Assembly (NCBI GenBank): GCA_002701845.1
Contig: NZXG01000061.1
Span: forward strand, 124,001-188,000
Length of the DNA: 64,000 bases
Direction: 5' to 3'
Source of the DNA: Pseudomonadales bacterium
GTDB taxonomy: Bacteria > Pseudomonadota > Gammaproteobacteria > Pseudomonadales > Ketobacteraceae
Shown here piece by piece: positions 37,101 to 46,100 of the stretch (positions within the stretch are counted from its first letter, which is position 1; each line of letters starts with the position of its first letter). Both the position numbers and the translations under genes were made by a program. The notes below the pieces were generated by a model. The model saw only the letters and a list, made by a program, of their open reading frames with translations. It had not been told where the DNA came from and did no database searches.

Positions 37101-40100
37101 TGTGGCCGGAGCAGGGCGGTATCGCCGGCAGTCTGAATTTCAACACTGACCTCTTCAGCGAAGAAACCGCCGCCCGTTTTGTTGCGCACTTCACGCGCTT
37201 TTGTGAACACGCCTTCACCCGGCCTGACTTGCCTCTGTACGCTCTGGAGGTGCTGCCGCCGGCGGAGATCCAGCAGCAACTGGTCACCTGGAACCAGACC
37301 GGGCATCCGTTTGATGCCCATGGCCGGGTGGAGCACCGGATGTTGCAAACCGCCGCCAGTACGCCCGGGGCAGTGGCCGTGGTCCAGGGCCAGCAGAGCC
37401 TGAGTTATCAGGAATTGGAAGCCGCCAGCCGCGGCGTGGTCTGGGCCCTGCAACAGCAGGGAGTGCAGCCCGGGGCGTCGGTGGGCGTGGTGTTGGATCG
37501 TCACCTGCACCTGATGTCGGCCCTGTTGGGTGTGTTGCGGGCGGGCGCCGTTTACGTGCCCATCGATGGCGCCTATCCCGCCGAACGGATTCGCTATATC
37601 TGCGAGCAATCGGCCATTGAGTGCGTCATCACGCTGGCCCATCTGGCGGATAATCTGCCGCAGTCAGTGCAACCGTTGTGGCTGGAGTCGGTACCGCAAT
37701 GGACTCAGGCAGCGGCCCGGTTGCAGTTGCCGGAGCAGCAAAACCATGGTGGCGATGACTGGTTGTATGTGATTTACACCAGCGGTTCCACTGGTCGCCC
37801 CAAGGGCACCGCCGCTTACCACCGCAGTGAGATCAATCTGCTGCAATGGTACACGCGGGAATTCAGTATGAACGCCAACGATCGGGTGTTGCTGTTGAGC
37901 GCCATCGGCTTCGATCTGACCCAGAAAAATCTGTTTGCGCCCCTGTGGTGTGGGGCGCGCCTGGTGTTGCCGACATTCCAGGAATACGATCCCGGGCGAC
38001 TGGTGGACACCATTGAACAAGAGGAAATAACCTGGCTCAACTGCGCCCCCAGTGCGTTTTATCCCCTGGTGGAAAATCCCGCCGACTGGCCCCGGCTGGG
38101 TTCACTGCGTTATGTGTTCCTGGGGGGCGAACCCATCAACCTGGAACGGCTGGCTCCCTGGCTGGAACAGACCGCCTGCCGCTTGATTAACAGTTACGGG
38201 CCCACCGAGTGCGCCGACATTGCCGCCTGGCATGAAGTGACCCTGGCGGACCGTCAGGCAGCGGCGATTCCCATAGGCCGGCCCAATGACAACGTTGAAC
38301 TTTATATCCTGGGTGAGCATCAGGAGCTGTTACCGGTGGGCGCCAGTGGTGAGCTGTATATCGGCGGCGCCGGGGTGGGGCCGGGTTATCTTAATCAGCC
38401 GGAATTAACGGCACGGGTATTCCTGGATAACCCTCATCAACCCGGCCAGACCATCTATCGCACCGGTGACCGGGTCCGCTACCGGCCGGATGGTGCGGTA
38501 ATCTATCTGGGACGGCGGGATTATCAGATCAAGCTCCGGGGCTACCGGGTGGAAGCCGGTGAAATTCAGGCCCTGATCAATCAGCATCCGCAGGTGATCG
38601 AATCCCTGGTGGATGTGGTGCGTAACAACAGCGGTGTAGACCAGCTGGTGGCCTGGGTGGCCACCGGCAATGAGGAGCCGGTTACCGTTTCCCTGGTGGA
38701 GGAATTAAAACACCTGGCGGTCACCCGGCTGCCGGCCTTTATGGTGCCGGACGCCTGGGTCACGCTGGCGCAGTTTCCCCTCACCGCCAATGGTAAGATC
38801 GATCGTCATAATCTGCCGGCGCCCCAGTGGCAGACACGCCAGACCCAATTGGTGGCCCCCCGCACGGAAACCGAATGCCTGTTGGCGGAGATCTGGGCCG
38901 AGGTACTGCAGCTGGATCAGGTGGGCACCCACGACAACTTCTTCGAACTGGGCGGCCATTCTCTGTTGGCCACCCAGGTGGCCGCCCGCCTGCGCAGCCG
39001 CACCCAAAAGACCCTGGCGATCCGGGATCTGATGGCCGAGCCCACCATCGCCGCGCTGGCGGCGAAACTGGATCGGGGAGCCGGTGCCACCGAACAGACA
39101 CCTTTGCTGCGGGTGGATCGCCAACAACAGCTGCCCCTGTCCTTTGCCCAGCAGCGTTTGTGGCTGCTGGATCAGATTGAAGGTACGCTGGCTTACAGTG
39201 TACCCAGTGTGCTGCGGGTGCGGGGGCCACTGGATGAGTCTCTGTTGCAGCAGGCAGTAGCCGCGGTCTGCAATCGTCATGAAGGGCTGCGTACCGTATT
39301 TCCGATGGTAGACGATACCCCCTGCCAGCAGATTCTGCCGGAGCAGGACTGGCCGCTGCCATTGACCGACGTGCGGGAGTCGGCCGACTCTGACGATCTC
39401 CAGGCCCTGGAGGCCGAAGCCCGGCGCCTGTTGGCCATCGATCTGCTGACGCCGTTCGACCTCGCAACCGGGCCCCTGTTTCGCTGCCGCCTGCTGCGTC
39501 TGGGGGAACGGGATCATATATTCCTGTTGAACATTCACCATATCGTCACCGACGGCTGGTCCATGAATCTGCTGGTGCGGGATCTGGCCACGGCCTATCT
39601 GCAACTGAGTCTGTATGGCCAGGTGCAGTGGCAACCGTTACCCATTCAATACGTGGACTTTGCGGTCTGGCAGCGCCAGCGTCTGGATCCGGCCCGGCGC
39701 CGGGAACTCAGCGCATACTGGCAACAGCAACTGGCGGCGGTGGAGCCACTGGCATTGCCTACCGACTTCCCCCGACCCGCCATCCAGACCTTCGCCGGTG
39801 CCAGCCAGCGTTTTACCCTGTCGGCGGCCACCCGCGCTGCCTTGCAACAACATGCCACCGCCGCCAACACCTCCCTGTTCGCGGCACTGATGAGTGGATT
39901 CTTTATCCTGCTGCGGCAATACAGCGGGCAGGACGATTTCTGTATCGGAACGCCGGTGGCGGGGCGGGAGCTGACGGAACTGGAACAGGTGGTGGGCTTT
40001 TTTGTTAACACCTTGGCGGTTCGGCAGCAGTTTAATCCGTCACAATCATTCCGCGATTTACTCACTCGTATGAACACCACCCTGCTGGACGGCTACGCCC

Positions 40101-43100
40101 ATCAGGAGCTGCCGTTCGAACAGATTGTGGAGGAGGTGGTGCCGGCGCGGGACATGAGCCGGCCGCCACTGTTCCAGGTCATGCTGGTGTATCAGAACCT
40201 GCCGCTGGAGCGGGAAAATCTGGCGGCGGCGGAGCAGGTGGGCGACATCCAGTTGGAGCCGTTCACCGCCGGGGTGGAATCCAGTAAATACGAGCTTACC
40301 ATGACCCTCTGGGACCAGGACGGGGGACTGGGGGGTTCCCTGCAGTACAACACCGACCTGTTCGCCGCAAGCACCGTTGATCGCCTGCTGCAACACTTTT
40401 GCGGGTTGCTGGATGCTTTGGCCCAAACGCCGGATACGCCCATCGCCACCTTGCAATATCTACCGCCGTCCGAGCGGGAACAACAACTGGTGGAATGGAA
40501 CCTCACCGAGGTGCCCTACGACCGGTCCCGGACCCTGGATCAATGGCTGGGTCAGTCACTGCAGCAGCATCAGGAGCGGATAGCGGTTCACTGCGGCGAG
40601 GCCCGCCTCAGCTTCCGGGAACTGGATCAGCAGTCCCGGGGCTTCGCCAGCCTGTTGCAGCAGCAAGGGGTCAGCCCGGGGGACCGGGTGGCTCTGTGTG
40701 TGGACCGCAATCTGCACCTGATGACCATGATCCTGGGGATTATCCGTGCCGGTGCCACCTATGTGCCCCTGGATACCGGCTATCCCCGCCAGCGTATTCA
40801 GTACATTCTGGAGCAGGCCCAGGCCGGGCTGGTGGTGACCCAGGAACACCTGCGGGAAGTATTGCCGGAATCCGCCACCACCCTGGTATGGGAGCAGGTG
40901 GCACAGCAGGTCGCCGAGCAGGCCGATCACTGGCAGCCGGTGAGCATTGATCCGGAGCAGCTGCTGTACGTGATCTTCACCTCCGGCTCCACCGGCAACC
41001 CCAAGGGCACCGGCGCTTACCACCGCTCGGAAGTGAATTTGCTGAACTGGTATTGCCGGCAGTTCAATCTGGTGGCAACGGACCGGGTGCTGCTGTTGTC
41101 CGCGGTGGGTTTTGACCTGACCCAGAAAAACCTGTTTGCGCCCCTGCTGGCGGGGGCCACCCTGGTGATTCCCGAGTTTAAGGAATTCGATGCGGACCGG
41201 ATTACCACGCTGATCGAGCAGCAGCAGATCAGCTGGCTTAACTGCGCCCCCAGTGCCTTCTATCCATTACAGGATGAACCTTGCCAATGGCGCCAACTTG
41301 ACAGTTTGCGGCTGCTGTTTCTGGGGGGCGAACCCATTAATCTGCCGCGACTGGAGCCCTGGCTGCGGCATGGCCGTTGTCAGTTGATCAACAGTTACGG
41401 CCCCACCGAGTGCGCGGATATTGCCGCCTGGTATGCGGTGGATCTGCAACGGGATCTGGCAACCGCCACCCTGCCTATCGGCCGGCCCAATGACAACGTG
41501 AAACTCTATGTGCTGGGCGAGCAGTTGGAGCTGTTGCCCCTGGGCGCCGTGGGCGAGCTGTGCATTGGTGGCGATGGGGTGGGGCCGGGGTATCTCAATA
41601 ACCCGGAGCAGACCCGCGACCGCTTCGTTGCCAACCCCCATATCCCCGGGGAAACTCTGTATCGAACCGGTGATCGGGTACGGTACCGGGCCGATGGCAA
41701 TCTGGAATACCTGGGCCGTCAGGACCATCAGATCAAGTTGCGCGGCTATCGGGTGGAGGCGGCCGAGATCCAGGCGGTCATTAATCAGCAGCCGGCCGTG
41801 CGTGAAAGCCTGGTGGATGTGGTGAGCGATTCCCAGGGCGTCAGTCGCCTGGTGGCCTGGGTGGTAACGGAGGCGCCGGAAGCACCGCCGGAGTCAGCCA
41901 CAGTGGAAGCCTGTCGCCAGCGCCTGCCGGGATTCATGGTCCCGGAGCAGTGGGTGTGGCTGCCCCGGTTTCCCCTCACCCCCAATGGCAAAGTGGACAG
42001 GAAAGCATTGCCGGCACCGGAGCTGCTGGCCGGTACCGACTATGTGGCGCCGGAAACCGAGCAGGAGCGGGAGCTGGCCAGCCTCTGGTCTCAGGTGTTG
42101 GGGGTGGAACGGATCGGGCGGCACGACGATTTCTTCAGCCTGGGCGGGCAATCCCTGCTGGCCACCCGCTTGACCAGTCGGCTGTCCCGCCAGTTGGGGC
42201 GCAGCGTATCCGTGCGGGCGCTGTTTGAGAATCCCACCATTGCCGGTTTCTGTCAGTGGCTGGAACACACCCAACATCAACGGCAGCGGCCGCCGTTAAA
42301 GCGCCGGCCACAACCGGACCAGGCGCCACTTTCTTTCGGTCAGCAGCGGCTTTGGTTCTTTGAACAAATGAACCCGGGCACCCGCGCCAACAACATGCCA
42401 GTGGCGGTGCGAATCAAGGGGCCACTGGAACCGGATATTCTGCAGCGGGCGCTACAGGAATTATGTCGCCGCCACGAGGCGCTGCGCACCTGTTTCAGTG
42501 CCGACGATCAGGGCGAACCAGTGCAGTGGATCCGTGAGCAACTCAGGCTGGAGATTCCAATTGTGGATCTGACCGGGCTGTCGGCTACTGAACTTGAACA
42601 AGAGATGAAACGGCGCATGGCCGCTAACAGTCAGCAGCCCTTTATGCTGGAGCAGGCCCCCTTATGGCGTGTCAGTCTACTGCACACCGGCGCCAATCCG
42701 CCGGAATGGACGGTGTTGTTGTGTATGCACCATATTATTTCCGATGGCGCCTCCCAGGTTATCCTGTTGCGGGAATTAATGACTCTGTACCTGGCCTACC
42801 TGGGTAATCAGCCCTCACCGTTGCCGGAACTGCGGTATCACTATGGCGATTTTGCCCACTGGCAACGACAGTGGCTGGATCACCAGGCCATGGAGCAACA
42901 GCTGAACTACTGGCAGAACCAGTTGCGGGATGCACCTCCGCTGCTGGACCTGCCTTTGGACAAGCCGCGCCCCGACGTGCAGACCACCAACGGTGCCACG
43001 CTTTCCCGCACGCTGCCGGCTGGCATCAGCAGTCGGTTGCAACCGTTCTGTGAGCAACAGCAGGTGACTCCCTTTATGGTGACTTTGCTGGCATGGCAGC

Positions 43101-46100
43101 TATTGCTGTACCGGTTCAGTGGCCAGGATGATGTAGTGGTGGGTGTGCCCACCCTGGGGCGGAACGATCCGGAGCTGGAAAACGTCATTGGTTTCTTTAT
43201 CCAGAGTCTGGTGCTGCGCAGTCGCTTTGCTGACAACCCCAGGTTGCCGGATGCATTGCAGCAGCTGCGGGAAACCGTACTGGCGGGCTTTGCCAACGGC
43301 GATGTGCCGGTGGACAAAATTGTTGAATCCCTTGGGGTGCCCCGACATCCCGCTTACTCGCCACTGGTACAGGTGGCCTTCCAGCTGCTGGATGAAGCCG
43401 GTTTTCAGGTGTCGGAACTGACCCGCCAGGCCACGGTGGGTGATATGGAAGTGGAGGTGCTGGGGGCGGAAACCGCCAGCGCCAAGTTCGATCTGACCCT
43501 GAATCTGACCCTGGGGGCGGAACGCCTGAATGCCACCCTGGAATACAACACCGATCTGTTTTTGCCGGCTACTGCTGAGCGGCTGCTGGACGGTTTTCAA
43601 CGGATCTGCGAAGCCATTGTGCAGGGTGACACCACCCCGGTGGCGCAATTGCCCTATCTGACCGAGTCGGAATTGATGGCCCGGTTGCAACTGGATCCGG
43701 CGCACTATGAGTCGGTGCAGCCGCTGACCCGTATGCAGCATGATATGTTCATGGACAATCTGGTAAACCCCAGGTCTCTGCAAAGCAGCCACGGCTGGAG
43801 TATTGCCATTCACCGGCCTCTGGATCCGGAGCGTTGGCACCAGGCCCTTCGCCAGGTGGTGATCCGTCAGCCCATGTTGCGGGCCCGCTTTGTGGCGGCG
43901 GACGAGCCGGGTCTGGATATGGGCTACCTGGCCATTGCCCGTAAGCTGGAACCCCACCTGGAGATTCTGGATTACAGCCAACGGCCCCTGGCGGCGACGG
44001 AACTGGAGCAGCTTACCCGGCAGCTGATTTACCGGCCCTACGCGGTGCAGACAGATCCACTGATCCGCTACTACGCCATTAAATTGGCCGTTGACCACTG
44101 GGTGGTGGTGACCGCCGTGCATCATGCGCTGTTGGATGGCGCCGCGCTGCACGTGCTCTGGCAGCAACTGACCAAAACCTACGAGGCACTGGCGGCCGGT
44201 AGATCACCGGAAGTCAGCACCACGCCCTTCGTGGATTACGTCCGCCACGACCATCAGGTAATGGACACTCAGGAAGTGCTTGAATTCTGGCGTCGGCGGC
44301 TGGCCGCCGTGGAACCTCTGGATTTCACGGTACCACCACCGGTACCGGAACCGGGGCATTTCGTTACCCGCGAACTGATTTTGCCCGCGGACCACTGGGA
44401 TTCGGTAAAACAGTTCTGTCGCCAGCAGCGGGTGACTCCGGCACTGTACTTCAAGTGCCTGTTTGGCTATCTGATTCAACAGTACTGCCGGCCGGATGCG
44501 GCATTCTCCATTCAGGAAACTATGGGCGGGCGGATCAAGGGCCATCAGGAAGCCATGGGTTGTTTTATTCAGGAGATTCCTTTCGTCTTCGATCAGCCGG
44601 TGCTGGCGGCGGAACAGCGGTTCGTGGATGTGCTGGAATACGCGCGCCAGTATCAGAAAGCCATCAAGGATCAACGCCGCATTTCCATAGGGGAGCAACT
44701 GGCGCTATCGCCCCGGGGCCGTATCGGGTTTATGTACAATTACTACCAGTTCCTGGCCTCCACCGAGTTTCTGGGGGAAACCTTCAGCCCGGAAGGTACT
44801 CCCAGCGACCCGGCGGGCAATGTACAGTTCGTCGTAACGGAAGTGGCCGGCCAGCTGAAATGGAATCTGTTTTATCACGGCCACCTGTTTACCGACCTGG
44901 GGATGCTGGCGCGCATGCAGGCGCTCAGCGAGCAGGTGCTGCAACAGCCGGAACAGCCTTTGTCCCGGCTGCAACTGGTGGCGGATCCCGGCGAACAACT
45001 GTTGCTGCTGGAAACTTGGAACGATACCCGACGGGATTACGATCTCAGTCTGTGCCTGCACCAACGCTTTGAGTTGCAGGCGGCCGCCACGCCAGAAGCA
45101 CCGGCCATCCGGGATGACCAAGGTTGCTACAGTTATCGCGAACTCAATGACAGGGCCAACCGGTTGGCCCATTATCTGTTGTCGCGCTCGGTGCAGCCTG
45201 ATGACCTGGTGGGGCTTTGCGCCTACCGGTCGCGGGAGTTTCTGGTGGGCATCCTGGGAATACTCAAAGCCGGTGCGGCCTATGTTCCCATGGATCCCAA
45301 GTACCCCGATGACCGGATTGAATACATGATCGCGGATTCCAGAGTGTCTGTGCTGATCACTGAACAGGAGTTACTGCCCAAGTCCCAGGCTGCCGGCCCC
45401 GGGGTGCAGCGGCTGTGTCTGGATCGGGACTGGGCCGAGATTGCGGAGCAGAGCGCACACAACCCCAATCTGCCCCTCGGCAGCCGGCAGCGGGCATATA
45501 TGATCTATACCTCAGGATCCACCGGTCTCCCCAAAGGGGCCATGGTGCGGCACGACGGGGCTCTGAATCATATCGAGGCGGAGTGCGAGGTGCTGGCATT
45601 CCCGGGCGCTTTCAGTTTTCTGCAAACCGCCCCCTCATCCTCGGATATTTCCGTCTGGCAGTTCCTGGGGCCGGTCATTCGCGGTGGCCAGGTGGTGGTG
45701 CTGGATGACGTCACCCACGCCGCCAAACTGTTCCAACTGGTGCAGCAACATAACATTGAAGTGGTGGAACTGGTACCCGTGGCCTTGCAGTTATTGATGG
45801 AACACGTTCGCCAGTTGCCGCCGGCACAACGGGAGCTGCCGGCACTGCGCTGGATGATGGCTACCGGTGAAGCGGTGTCCGTGGACCTGGTAAATGACTG
45901 GCTGGCGCTGTATCCACAGATTCCGGTGGTGAATGCCTACGGCCCCACGGAAGCAGCCGACGATGTCATTCAATGTGCCATTCACCAGCCGCTGCCACCG
46001 ACCCAGAAAACCGTACCCATCGGCCGGCCCCTGCCCAACCTGCAGGTTTATATCCTGGACCGGCAGTTACGGTTATTGCCGCCGGGTGTGGCCGGTGAGA

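Noticed and set aside
10397-45000. C* domains as epimerization or dual C/E domains
   Set aside because: They lie before the A domain rather than after T, lack EGHGRE and RTxGWFT motifs, and the C domains that follow are L-accepting in type.
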